From contig NZ_CP046530.1 in the NCBI RefSeq assembly GCF_030408375.1, forward strand, positions 930,001-994,000: DNA of 64,000 nucleotides, given 5' to 3'. The position numbers and the translations under genes were made by a program. This DNA is from Corynebacterium afermentans subsp. lipophilum (GTDB lineage Bacteria > Actinomycetota > Actinomycetes > Mycobacteriales > Mycobacteriaceae). Below the pieces are notes generated by a model. The model was not told the DNA's origin. It made no database searches and was given only the letters and a program-made list of their open reading frames with translations. Shown here piece after piece: positions 49,608 through 60,777 of the stretch; within the stretch, counting starts at the first letter, position 1, and each line of letters begins with the position of its first letter.

Positions 49608-51767
49608 TCACTTGGACCGGTTAAGCATCCGGTCGGTGCTGCTCTGCGGGGTGAGGTCGAGGCGGCGGAGCAGCTGCGCATTGAGGGCGACGACGACGGT
49701 CGAGGCCGACATCAGGATTGCGCCGACGCTCATCGGCATCACGAACCCGATTGGGGCGAGGATACCGGCAGCCAGCGGAACGGACAGCAGGTTGTAGCCG
49801 GCCGCCCACCACAGGTTCTGCTTCATCTTCCGGTAGGTCGCACGGGAGAGCTCGATGACCGAAAGCACCGATCGCGGGTCGGAGCTTGCCAGGACGACGC
49901 CCGCCGAGCCGATCGCCACGTCTGTGCCGGCACCGATCGCGATGCCGACATCGGCCTGGGCCAGCGCGGGGGCGTCGTTGACGCCGTCGCCGACCATGGC
50001 GACCTTGTGGCCCTCGCCTTGCAGTTCCTTGACTTTCGCGGCCTTGTGCTCGGGACGCACACCCGCGAAGACCCGGTCAATGCCCAGGTCCTTGGCTACG
50101 GTGTCCGCGACGGCCTGCGCATCGCCGGTGATCATGACGACCTGGGCGCCCGCAGAGTGAAGTGCGTCGACGGCGTCGCGGGACTCGGGGCGGATCTCGT
50201 CGGCAAGCCGGAGCGCTCCGATCACTTCGCCGTCGGCGAGGACGTGGAGAATGATCGCGCCCTCCTTTCGCCACTCGTCTGCGATGGGGAGCTCTTCGGC
50301 GGAATGCTTCTCAAGCAGGTAGGGGCCACCGACCTCGATTACCTCACCGTCGACAGTTGCCTTCACGCCCACTGCTGGGGACGAAGAAAAGTCGATTGCC
50401 TGCGGGACGGCTACGCCACGGGCCTGAGCAGCCCCGGTGATGGCGCGTGCGAGCGGGTGCTCGCTGTCTGCCTCGGCGGCCGCCGCAAGGGCAAGCACAT
50501 ATTCTTTATCACGCCCGCCGGTGGTGTCGATCGCGGTGACGGTGGGTTCGCCCTTGGTGAGAGTGCCGGTCTTGTCGAACAGTACTGCGTCGACGGTGCG
50601 CATGGATTCGAGTGCGAGCCGATCCTTGATCAGCACTCCGCCGCGGGCGGCGCGCTCAGTCGCAATCGAGACGACCAGCGGGATTGCGAGGCCTAGGGCA
50701 TGAGGGCAGGCGATGACGAGCACCGTGATGGTGCGCACCACGGCGTCGTTTGGCATGCCGACAACGGTCCAGACCACGGCGGTCAGAATGGCGGCGCCGA
50801 GGGTGAACCAGAACAACCACGCGGCGGCCTTGTCTGCGAGGCGCTGCGCCCGCGATGACGATTCTTGCGCATCGGTGACGAGCTTTTGAATACCGGCCAA
50901 CGCGGTGTCGCCACCTGTGGCCGTGACCTCGATGCGCAGGCCCGAGTCTGTCGCGATGGTGCCAGCGACCACGTGCTCGCCTTCACCGCGGCGCACCGTT
51001 TTCGACTCACCGGTGACCATCGACTCGTCCATGCTGGCGCTGCCGTCGACGATTGTGCCGTCGGCAGGTACGGACGCGCCGGGCCGCACGATCACGACAT
51101 CGCCGACCTCAAGATCCGCCGGGGTGACCTTCACCACTTCGTCGCCGTCGACTTTCTCGGCCTCGTCGGGCAGAAGTGCGGCGAGCGAATCCAGGGCCGA
51201 GGTGGTCTGGGCGAGGGAGCGCATCTCGATCCAGTGCCCCAGCAGCATGATGACCACCAGCAGCGCCAGTTCCCACCAGAAATTCAGCCCGCGGTCCAGC
51301 AAGTTCAGGCTCGCACCCCAAGAGGAGATGAAGGCGACCGTGATCGCGAGCGCGATCAGCAGCATCATGCCGGGTTTGCGGGAGCGGATCTCGGAGACAG
51401 CACCCGTCAAGAACGGGCGACCTCCCCAGAAGTAAATGACCGTGCCCAAAAGCGGCGAGATCCACCGGACCCATTCAGCGTCAGGCAGCTGGTAGCCGAT
51501 GAGATGGGCGAAGGTTTCGTTAAATCCGACGACCGGGATCGCGAGAACCAGCATGATCCAGAAGAGCCTGCGGAACTGGGCAACGTGGTCTCCGTGGCCT
51601 GCGTGGCCTGCGTGGCCCGCGTGGCCATGGCCTCCATGTTCTCCGTGGCCCGCGTGCTCCGCGTGCTCGGTACTGCCGTGACCGGAATGGGTCTTGTGAG
51701 CGTCGTGCTCGTGATGGCTGGCGTGCCCACCGGGTCGGGTGCCGGAGTGGGCGTGTCTGTCGTTCAT
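49608..51767 (-). CDS. copB: CopB-type copper-translocating P-type ATPase
   Basis: 719 aa from ATG 51767 (GAGAGGA upstream). The first ~61 residues contain about nineteen His, with repeats such as HAGHAGHAGH, instead of a CxxC metal domain. The membrane metal site is CPH (VIACPHALGLAIP), the P1B-3/CopB signature. DKTGTLTKG holds the phosphorylated Asp, TGES and GDGVNDAPAL are present. It exports copper (or silver). csoR follows in the same operon, and a palindromic operator lies upstream. Confidence 0.92.
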   Translation of the reverse strand: MNDRHAHSGTRPGGHASHHEHDAHKTHSGHGSTEHAEHAGHGEHGGHGHAGHAGHAGHGDHVAQFRRLFWIMLVLAIPVVGFNETFAHLIGYQLPDAEWVRWISPLLGTVIYFWGGRPFLTGAVSEIRSRKPGMMLLIALAITVAFISSWGASLNLLDRGLNFWWELALLVVIMLLGHWIEMRSLAQTTSALDSLAALLPDEAEKVDGDEVVKVTPADLEVGDVVIVRPGASVPADGTIVDGSASMDESMVTGESKTVRRGEGEHVVAGTIATDSGLRIEVTATGGDTALAGIQKLVTDAQESSSRAQRLADKAAAWLFWFTLGAAILTAVVWTVVGMPNDAVVRTITVLVIACPHALGLAIPLVVSIATERAARGGVLIKDRLALESMRTVDAVLFDKTGTLTKGEPTVTAIDTTGGRDKEYVLALAAAAEADSEHPLARAITGAAQARGVAVPQAIDFSSSPAVGVKATVDGEVIEVGGPYLLEKHSAEELPIADEWRKEGAIILHVLADGEVIGALRLADEIRPESRDAVDALHSAGAQVVMITGDAQAVADTVAKDLGIDRVFAGVRPEHKAAKVKELQGEGHKVAMVGDGVNDAPALAQADVGIAIGAGTDVAIGSAGVVLASSDPRSVLSVIELSRATYRKMKQNLWWAAGYNLLSVPLAAGILAPIGFVMPMSVGAILMSASTVVVALNAQLLRRLDLTPQSSTDRMLNRSK

Positions 51768-51849
51768 GGTTCTGTCCTCTCGTTGCAGTTCATCGTTGTG
51801 GTCGGTTCGGCCGTGCCGGGGCCTAGCACCACGACCGTCTCCCACGTTA

Positions 51850-51866
51850 ATACCCCAGTGGGGTAT
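51850..51866 (-). promoter_or_regulatory. CsoR operator in the copB-csoR promoter
   Basis: ATACCCC-AGT-GGGGTAT is a perfect palindrome of the CsoR type. On the minus strand it lies between TAGACA (a -35 candidate, 51872-51877) and TATTAA (a -10 candidate, about 51846-51851), so bound CsoR would block the promoter until Cu(I) appears. Confidence 0.8.
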
Positions 51867-51926
51867 ATGTCTAGGGGGTGTCACAGTCCGAACGACCTGA
51901 CGTTTCACCTTTCGCACTCACGGGAC

Positions 51927-51932
51927 TACACT
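51927..51932 (+). promoter_or_regulatory. -10 box of mnmA
   Basis: TACACT, 8 nt before ATG 51941; divergent from copB. Confidence 0.5.
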
Positions 51933-51940
51933 GCGCCGAC

Positions 51941-53020
51941 ATGCGAGTATTGGCGGCCATGAGCGGGGGAGTCGACTCCTCTGTCGCTGCTGCGCGCCTG
52001 GTGGAGGCGGGCCACGACGTCGTCGGTGTGCATCTTGCGCTGAGTAAGGACGCGCAGCAGACGCGCGAGTCCGCCCGCGGCTGCTGTTCGCTGGAGGACT
52101 CCGCCGACGCGCGCCGCGTGTGCGACCACCTGGGCATCCCGTTTTACGTGTGGGATTTCTCGGACCGCTTCAAAGAAGAGGTCATCGACAACTTCGTGTG
52201 GTCCTACGAGCACGGCGAGACCCCCAACCCGTGCCTGCGCTGCAACGAGAAGATCAAGTTCGCGGCGTTGCTGGACCGCGCGGTGACCTTGGGCTTCGAC
52301 GCTATCGCCACCGGGCATTACGCAATTATCGACGACCAAGGCAACCTCCGCCGGTCCACCGACCCCAAGAAAGACCAGTCCTACGTCTTGGGCGTGCTCA
52401 CGCGCGACGAGTTGGACCGCTGCATCTTCCCGGTCGGCGACACCGAAAAGCCACAGATTCGCGAGGAGGCGGCCCGCCACGGTTTTGCCACCGCGTCCAA
52501 GCCGGATTCCTACGACATCTGCTTCATCCCGGACGGCAACACCCAGGCGTTTCTGGGCCGCTCCATCGGCATGCGCCCCGGCATGATCAAGGACACCGAC
52601 GGCCGCGAGCTGAAGGAGCACGACGGCGCGTTCCAGTACACGATCGGCCAGCGCAAAGGACTGAATATCCGCGTGCCTGCTGAGGACGGCAAGCCGCGCT
52701 ACGTCACGGACGTGGACACCGCCACTGGCACGGTCACCGTCGGCCCGCGGGAGGCACTGAAGGTCCACGAGATCACCGCCGACCGTCTGAAAGTGCTGCA
52801 CCCGGCGATGGAAGGCGAGTTCGGGGCCAACGTGCAGATCCGCGCCCACGGCGGGGTCGTGCCCTGCACCGCACGCGTTGAGGGCGATCAGATGACGCTT
52901 GCCCTGCACGAGCCGCTCGAAGGCGTGGCCCGCGGCCAGGCGGCGGTGCTCTACCTGCCGGACCCGGACGGTTTGGGCGACATCGTGCTCGGCTCCGGCA
53001 CCATCTGCGCCACCGCGTAA
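51941..53020 (+). CDS. mnmA: tRNA-specific 2-thiouridylase
   Basis: 359 aa. The PP-loop is [10 protein letters not shown] (residues 5-14). The two catalytic Cys lie in [13 protein letters not shown] and [10 protein letters not shown]. It adds sulfur at position 2 of the wobble uridine in tRNA-Lys, -Glu and -Gln, with sulfur from a cysteine desulfurase. A short insert ([12 protein letters not shown], near residue 40) is typical of actinobacterial MnmA and is the part found again as a fragment near csoR. Confidence 0.95.
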   Translation: MRVLAAMSGGVDSSVAAARLVEAGHDVVGVHLALSKDAQQTRESARGCCSLEDSADARRVCDHLGIPFYVWDFSDRFKEEVIDNFVWSYEHGETPNPCLRCNEKIKFAALLDRAVTLGFDAIATGHYAIIDDQGNLRRSTDPKKDQSYVLGVLTRDELDRCIFPVGDTEKPQIREEAARHGFATASKPDSYDICFIPDGNTQAFLGRSIGMRPGMIKDTDGRELKEHDGAFQYTIGQRKGLNIRVPAEDGKPRYVTDVDTATGTVTVGPREALKVHEITADRLKVLHPAMEGEFGANVQIRAHGGVVPCTARVEGDQMTLALHEPLEGVARGQAAVLYLPDPDGLGDIVLGSGTICATA

Positions 53021-53023
53021 CAT
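53018..53023 (+). promoter_or_regulatory. -10 box of MetE-like gene
   Basis: TAACAT begins with the mnmA stop codon and lies 7 nt before GTG 53031. Confidence 0.45.
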
Positions 53024-53030
53024 CAGCGCC

Positions 53031-53888
53031 GTGACAATCCTTCCCCCAACCGCGTTCGGGCTTGGCCCGCTGCCCGGCACTGACCTCGCGCAGGCCGCGG
53101 ACGTGGTGCTGTCAGAGTCGCCCCTGCCGCACATCCCGCAGCTGCCGGACCGCGGCGTCGGCTCGGACCTGATCGGCCGCACCGCCGCCATGCTGGAACT
53201 CCCCGTCGCGCGCGGACCCCGCGGCTGGCGCGTGGCGGCTCGGAAGCGTGCGGATGCCGACCGCATGGAGCGCGACCTCGACCACCTCGAGGAGCTCTGG
53301 CACGGCAAGGTGGACACCGTGAAGGTGCAGCTGGCCGGCCCGTTCACGCTCGCCGCCGAGATCGAGATGGCCAACGGCCACCGCATGATCACCGACCCCG
53401 GCGCGCTTCGCGACCTCACGGACGCCCTGTTGGAGGTGTGCGTGGGGCACCGGCGGGACGTCGAGAAGCGATTTGGCGAAAGTGTGCTGCAGCTGGACGA
53501 GCCGCGCCTGCCCGAGGTCGTCGCTGGCACGCTGCAAGGTGCCACAGACTTCGAGACCATCCGCGCGATCCCCGAGCCGGAGGAGACACTCGCGCGCTTC
53601 GGCGAGCACCTGCTGCATACGCCGAAGCTTGTTGACGCCCCGTGGCTGACCTGCGACCCCCGCAGCGCCGACAAAGATGCGCTGGCCCGGCTGTTGGACG
53701 CCGGCACGCGCATCGCGATTCCGACGATGGCCCCGCGCGAGCTGTACAATCTCTTCGACGAGCTGCAGATCGACCCCGCCGAAACGACCGTGGACGTCTA
53801 CGCGGAACCAGCCAAAACGCTTATGGACACGGCGGCGAACTACCGGGCGGCCCGGGAGATGGCCAAGGCGCTTACAGTGGAGGTATGA
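53031..53888 (+). CDS. Cobalamin-independent methionine synthase-like protein
   Basis: 285 aa from GTG 53031. It corresponds to the C-terminal MetE barrel only: FGLGPLPGTDLAQA, VKVQLAGPFTLAAE, and VLQLDEPRLPEVVAG. Full MetE has about 750 residues, and the usual zinc ligand set (H-x-C and later Cys) is not obvious. It belongs to a conserved actinobacterial family beside mnmA; the reaction is unproven. Its stop overlaps the next start (ATGA). Confidence 0.8.
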   Translation: MTILPPTAFGLGPLPGTDLAQAADVVLSESPLPHIPQLPDRGVGSDLIGRTAAMLELPVARGPRGWRVAARKRADADRMERDLDHLEELWHGKVDTVKVQLAGPFTLAAEIEMANGHRMITDPGALRDLTDALLEVCVGHRRDVEKRFGESVLQLDEPRLPEVVAGTLQGATDFETIRAIPEPEETLARFGEHLLHTPKLVDAPWLTCDPRSADKDALARLLDAGTRIAIPTMAPRELYNLFDELQIDPAETTVDVYAEPAKTLMDTAANYRAAREMAKALTVEV

Positions 53889-54268
53889 CTAAGCCGCTGC
53901 ATTGGGACAAAAAGAAGGCCGACTTCTCGTCGGGGATCGTCTTCGGAGTGATGTTCTTTGTCGTGTTCGGCTTCATGCTGGACGACATGCTCTTTGGGGC
54001 CATCAGCGGTATTGCGTTCTTCGTCGCGTTTGGGCTTTTGTCGGGTAAACGCGAGGCCGATTTTGACGGGCAGACGCTGCGCCTCGTGGACAAGAAGGAA
54101 ACCACAGAGCTCGACGCCGCCAGCATCGCCGATGTGATCATCAGCGAGTCGGGCGCGATGGTGGTGAAGACCAAGTCGGGGGAGAGGTACTCGGTCGAAT
54201 CCGAAGGCGACAACCGGGGGCTGCACAACTTTGCGGAGAAGCTGCGCGCGGAGCTGGCGCTCAACTAG
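53885..54268 (+). CDS. Small membrane protein, conserved hypothetical
   Basis: 127 aa from ATG 53885, overlapping the previous stop as ATGA. Two close hydrophobic helices (SSGIVFGVMFFVVFGFML, then GAISGIAFFVAFGLL) are followed by a soluble beta-strand/helix domain (ADVIISESGAMVVKT, GLHNFAEKLRAELALN). No named family is recognised. Its stop shares CTAG with the convergent exonuclease gene. Confidence 0.75.
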   Translation: MTKPLHWDKKKADFSSGIVFGVMFFVVFGFMLDDMLFGAISGIAFFVAFGLLSGKREADFDGQTLRLVDKKETTELDAASIADVIISESGAMVVKTKSGERYSVESEGDNRGLHNFAEKLRAELALN

Positions 54269-54939
54269 CCCAGCATGGGCCAGCCGGGCAGCACGTTCGA
54301 AGCGTCGCGGCCCTGGGACTCGAAGTAGCGCTTCCGGTCCTCCTGCAGCGTGAAGTACTCCACCGCCTGGTACTCCATGAGCTCGCCGGTGTCCATCTGG
54401 GAAAGCTCCGGGTAGAGCTTGCGCACCTGCATCCACGCCACGCGGGCTGCGGCGAACGCGTCCGCGGTGGCCTCATGCGCGTTGTCTAGCCGCACCCCGT
54501 AGTGCTCGCACATGGAGGTTAGATTGCGCGGGCCTTTGCGGTAACGGTCCTTGGCGCGGTCGATGAGCAGGGGGTCAAACACCGGGCCGGTGACCGTGAA
54601 GTCCCCGGTGAGCTGGCGCAGCACCGTCAGGTCGTAGGGGGCGTTGAACACCACCAGAGTCAGGCCGTCCTCCCAGCCCTTCTTGATCGCCTCGACGGTC
54701 TCGCGCACCACCTCGTCGTGGTCGCGCCCCTCCGCGCGGGCCCTTTCCGTGGTGATGCCGTGCACCTTCGCGGCCTCTTCCGGGATCTCCACTCCGGGGT
54801 CGGCGAGGGTTTCGTTGGCGTCGACCTCGGAGCCGTCGATACGCACGAGCGCAGAGGTGACCACACGGGCCTCGCGCGGGTTGGCGGAGGTGGTCTCCAG
54901 GTCGAAGGAGAGCATGCGGGAGGCGTCGAAAGTGGCCAT
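54265..54939 (-). CDS. DnaQ-like 3'-5' exonuclease (DEDDh)
   Basis: 224 aa from ATG 54939, chosen because a -10 box lies 7 nt upstream; longer frames exist. The exonuclease motifs are D13-x-E15 (SFDLETTSAN), Asp in FNAPYDLTVL, and H...D in DNAHEATADAFAA. Such proteins resemble the Pol III epsilon subunit and remove 3' nucleotides from DNA or RNA. It is separate from the polymerase; position next to ligA suggests a repair role. Confidence 0.88.
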   Translation of the reverse strand: MATFDASRMLSFDLETTSANPREARVVTSALVRIDGSEVDANETLADPGVEIPEEAAKVHGITTERARAEGRDHDEVVRETVEAIKKGWEDGLTLVVFNAPYDLTVLRQLTGDFTVTGPVFDPLLIDRAKDRYRKGPRNLTSMCEHYGVRLDNAHEATADAFAAARVAWMQVRKLYPELSQMDTGELMEYQAVEYFTLQEDRKRYFESQGRDASNVLPGWPMLG

Positions 54940-54946
54940 GAGCGAC

Positions 54947-54952
54947 ATTGTA
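54947..54952 (-). promoter_or_regulatory. -10 box of exonuclease gene
   Basis: TACAAT on the minus strand, 7 nt before ATG 54939. Confidence 0.5.
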
Positions 54953-54985
54953 ATGAGCGCGCCGACACGGGCAGAGCGGACGTGA

Positions 54986-57699
<2,714 letters not shown>

Positions 57700-57706
57700 G
57701 GCCTTA

Positions 57707-57712
57707 TTTATA
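57707..57712 (-). promoter_or_regulatory. -10 box of ACT-domain gene
   Basis: TATAAA on the minus strand, 7 nt before ATG 57699. Confidence 0.5.
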
Positions 57713-57738
57713 GCAATTCGGCACATCAGGAGCGGGTG

Positions 57739-57766
57739 TACATTCGAAAACCCATCATTTTTCGAA
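57739..57766 (+). promoter_or_regulatory. P450 promoter with palindromic operator
   Basis: TTCGAAAA (57743-57750) and TTTTCGAA (57759-57766) form a perfect inverted repeat with an 8-nt spacer. A -10 candidate TACATT (57739-57744) overlaps the left arm. The palindrome and its position fit a dimeric repressor (TetR, MarR or similar), but no such gene is adjacent. Confidence 0.6.
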
Positions 57767-57781
57767 CGGAGGAGAACCAGA

Positions 57782-58921
57782 ATGGACCGCACCGACATTC
57801 CGCAGACCACACTCGCCGGGGCCGAACCGCGTGCTGTCGGGGACGCGTTGCTTCGCGACGGCGCGAGGTTGGCTCGTGACGGCGAAGAGGTCGTCGTCAC
57901 GGGCAACGCTCTTGCGCGCGAAGTGGCGGAAAATCCGAAACAGTTCTCGTCGGGTGTGTCACGTTTTCTGCAGTTGCCCAACGGCCTCGACGGCGGGAAG
58001 CACACCGAGATGCGTGCGTTCATCGACCGTTACCTCACTGCAGAGGAGGTCGGGCAGCTCGATCAGATGTTCCGCGAGATCGCGCGCGAACTGGCTGAAA
58101 AGGCGGTCTCGGCCGGTGAAGTCGACGCCGTCGGCGACTTGGGCGCCCAGTACACGGTTCGGGCGATGACCGCGTGGCTCGGATGGCCAAGCGAGCTCAA
58201 CGACACCCTTGTGAAATGGGTGGCGGACAACAACGCGGCCACCCGGTCCGGCGAGCTCGAGCGCACCGCGGCCGTCGCGGAGCGTTTCGACGACATCATC
58301 CGCTCTGTGGTCGAGCCGCTCCAGGACAACCCGGGCGATTCGGTCACTTCGCGGCTCGTCCACGACGACAGCCTCGGGCGCCGTCTGGAGTTCGAAGAAA
58401 TTGTGTCCGTGCTGCGCAACTGGACCGCGGGCGATCTGAGCTCAATGGCGTACTGCATCGGCGTGGTGCTCGACGCCCTCATCCGTCACCCGGAGCTGCA
58501 AGACCGCCTCGCTGGCGGTGTGTCGCAGAAGGAGTTCACCGCGATTGCCGACGAGATTCTCCGCGCCGATTCGCCGTTTGTGAGCAACCGGCGCGTGACC
58601 ACGTGCCCCGTCTCGCTCGGCGGGCACGATCTGCCGGAGGGGCAGCGCGTGCGCATCCACTGGACCGCGGCGAACCGGGATCCGGAGGCGTTCGCAGAAG
58701 CGGATGGATTCGCACCGGATGCTCATGCGGATAACAACCTGGTCTGGGGCGCAGGCCCTCACGCGTGCCCCGGCAAGGCGCTGTCGATCGTCGAGTTGCA
58801 GGCGTTCTTCGAGGAGTTGCTTGCGGCCGCGGAGGTCACCAGCGCCGGCGAGGGGGAGCGTGAGGTTCACCCGGTCGGTGGCTGGGCGTCGTTGCCGGTG
58901 CGTCTTACCGCCCGCGGGTAA
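57782..58921 (+). CDS. Cytochrome P450
   Basis: 379 aa from ATG 57782 with GGAGG 8 nt upstream. The heme loop is WGAGPHACPG with ligand Cys329. The K-helix E-x-x-R is in EILRADSPF, and the I-helix oxygen-binding region reads WTAGDLSS. It is a little shorter than typical soluble bacterial P450s (about 400 aa). No ferredoxin or reductase gene is nearby, so electrons come from elsewhere. It sits alone between ligA/ACT and gatCA; substrate unknown. Confidence 0.93.
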   Translation: MDRTDIPQTTLAGAEPRAVGDALLRDGARLARDGEEVVVTGNALAREVAENPKQFSSGVSRFLQLPNGLDGGKHTEMRAFIDRYLTAEEVGQLDQMFREIARELAEKAVSAGEVDAVGDLGAQYTVRAMTAWLGWPSELNDTLVKWVADNNAATRSGELERTAAVAERFDDIIRSVVEPLQDNPGDSVTSRLVHDDSLGRRLEFEEIVSVLRNWTAGDLSSMAYCIGVVLDALIRHPELQDRLAGGVSQKEFTAIADEILRADSPFVSNRRVTTCPVSLGGHDLPEGQRVRIHWTAANRDPEAFAEADGFAPDAHADNNLVWGAGPHACPGKALSIVELQAFFEELLAAAEVTSAGEGEREVHPVGGWASLPVRLTARG

Positions 58922-58937
58922 GCGAATTGCCGTGACG

Positions 58938-58943
58938 TAAGAT
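58938..58943 (+). promoter_or_regulatory. -10 candidate of gatCA
   Basis: TAAGAT, 46 nt before GTG 58990; an RBS (GAAGGGA) is present in the leader. Confidence 0.35.
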
Positions 58944-58989
58944 AAGGCGCGTTAATCGCAACCCACGTGATGGACGAAGGGATGGGACT

Positions 58990-59289
58990 GTGGCTGAGAT
59001 TTCACGCGACGAGGTGTCGCGCATCGCACGCCTGGCGCGAATCGCGCTGAAGGACGAGGAGCTGGACGACATTGCCCAGCAGCTGGACACGATCGTGGAC
59101 GCGGTCTCGAAGGTGCAGAGTGTGGACACTGAGGGTGTCACGCCGATGAGCCACCCGCACTCCATCGACGCGGGTATGCGCGACGACGTGGAGAAGAGGA
59201 CGCTGACGCAGGCAGAGGCGCTGGACCAGGCTCCGGCCGTGGAGGACGACCGTTTCGTGGTGCCGCAGATTCTCGGAGAGGGAGACTAG
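58990..59289 (+). CDS. gatC: Asp-tRNA(Asn)/Glu-tRNA(Gln) amidotransferase subunit C
   Basis: 99 aa from GTG 58990. ISRDEVSRIARLARIAL and the C-terminal LRED-type region DDRFVVPQILGEGD match GatC. It braces GatA and GatB so that ammonia from GatA reaches the misacylated tRNA. gatA follows after 6 nt; gatB is not in this window. Confidence 0.95.
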   Translation: MAEISRDEVSRIARLARIALKDEELDDIAQQLDTIVDAVSKVQSVDTEGVTPMSHPHSIDAGMRDDVEKRTLTQAEALDQAPAVEDDRFVVPQILGEGD

Positions 59290-59295
59290 AGACTT

Positions 59296-60777
59296 ATGAC
59301 GCAGTACACGATTCCGGCCGAAGGTCTCGTCGCAAAGCCAGCGCACGAGCTCGCAGCAATGATTCAGTCCGGCGAAGTCACCTCCCGCGAGGTCACGCAA
59401 GCCTTCCTCGACCGCATCGCGGAGGTCGACGGCGAGCTCGGCGCCTTCCTGCACGTCGGCGCCGACGAGGCGCTTGCCGCGGCGGACAAGGTCGACGAGC
59501 AGGTCAAAAATGGCGATCAGCCGGCTTCCGCGCTCGCAGGCGTGCCGCTGGCGCTGAAGGACCTGCTGGTCACCACCGACGCGCCGACCACCGCCGCGTC
59601 GAAGATGCTCGAGGGCTACATGAGCCCGTACGACGCCACCGTGGTGGCCAAGCTGCGCGCCGCCGGCATCCCGATTCTGGGTAAGACCAACCTGGACGAG
59701 TTCGCCATGGGCTCGTCCACGGAGAACTCCGCCTACAAGCAGACGAAGAACCCGCACGACCTCGAGCGCGTCCCGGGCGGCTCCGGCGGCGGCACCGCGG
59801 CGGCGCTCGCGTCCGGTGAGGCACCGCTGGGCATCGGCACCGACACCGGCGGTTCCATCCGCCAGCCGGCATCCCTGACCGGCACCGTCGGCGTGAAGCC
59901 GACCTACGGCGGCGTGTCGCGCTACGGCGTGATCGCGTGTGCGTCGTCGCTCGACCAGGTGGGCCCGTGCGCGAACAACGTGCTGGATACCGCGCTTTTG
60001 CACGAGATCATCGGCGGCCACGACGAGTTTGACGCCACCTCCGTGGACCGCGAAGTGCCGGCGTGCGCCGACGCCGCACGTGAGGGCGCGAAGGGCGACC
60101 TCAAGGGCGTGAAGATCGGCCGCGTGAAGCAGTTCGAGCGCCCCGGCACGCAGGACGGCGTGAAGGACGCCATTGATAAGGCCTACGCGCAGCTTGAGGC
60201 GCAGGGCGCGGAGATCGTCGAGGTGGACTGCCCGAGCTTCGAGGACGTCATGGGCGCGTACTACCTGATCCAGACCTCCGAGGTCAGCTCCAACCTCGCG
60301 CGCTTCGACGGCATGCGCTACGGCCAGCGCGCCGGCGACGACGGCAGCCGCTCCGCCGAGGAAGTCATGGCCGCCACCCGCGGCGAGGGCTTCGGCGCCG
60401 AGGTCAAGCGCCGCATCATCCTGGGCACCTACGCGCTGTCTGTGGGTTACTACGACGCCTACTACCTGCAGGCGCAGCGCGTGCGCACCCTAGTGGCCCA
60501 GGACTTTGCCAAGGCATTCGAGCTTTGCGACGTCATCGCCGCCCCGGCCGCTCCCACCACCGCGTTCAAGCTCGGCGACAAGGTGGACGACCCGCTGGCG
60601 ATGTACAACTTCGACCTGTTCACCCTGCCGCTGAACCTGGCCGGCCTGCCCGGCATGTCGGTGCCGGCAGGCGAGGCCTCCGACACCAACCTGCCGGTGG
60701 GCCTGCAGCTGATCGCCCCGGCGTTCGAGGACGCGCGCCTGTACCGCGTGGGTGCCGCTTTTGAAGCCGGCCGTTAA
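59296..60777 (+). CDS. gatA: Asp-tRNA(Asn)/Glu-tRNA(Gln) amidotransferase subunit A
   Basis: 493 aa amidase-signature enzyme. The catalytic Lys lies in VPLALKDLL, the cis-Ser in [13 protein letters not shown] and the nucleophile Ser in [12 protein letters not shown]. It releases ammonia from glutamine for the GatCAB transamidation of Glu-tRNA(Gln). Its end overlaps the MFS gene start by 26 nt if GTG 60752 is used. Confidence 0.96.
   Translation: MTQYTIPAEGLVAKPAHELAAMIQSGEVTSREVTQAFLDRIAEVDGELGAFLHVGADEALAAADKVDEQVKNGDQPASALAGVPLALKDLLVTTDAPTTAASKMLEGYMSPYDATVVAKLRAAGIPILGKTNLDEFAMGSSTENSAYKQTKNPHDLERVPGGSGGGTAAALASGEAPLGIGTDTGGSIRQPASLTGTVGVKPTYGGVSRYGVIACASSLDQVGPCANNVLDTALLHEIIGGHDEFDATSVDREVPACADAAREGAKGDLKGVKIGRVKQFERPGTQDGVKDAIDKAYAQLEAQGAEIVEVDCPSFEDVMGAYYLIQTSEVSSNLARFDGMRYGQRAGDDGSRSAEEVMAATRGEGFGAEVKRRIILGTYALSVGYYDAYYLQAQRVRTLVAQDFAKAFELCDVIAAPAAPTTAFKLGDKVDDPLAMYNFDLFTLPLNLAGLPGMSVPAGEASDTNLPVGLQLIAPAFEDARLYRVGAAFEAGR

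Noticed and set aside
49608..51906. Plus-strand frames opposite copB
   Set aside because: The GTG/Trp/Pro repeats there are the complement of the His-rich CopB head, not a repeat protein.
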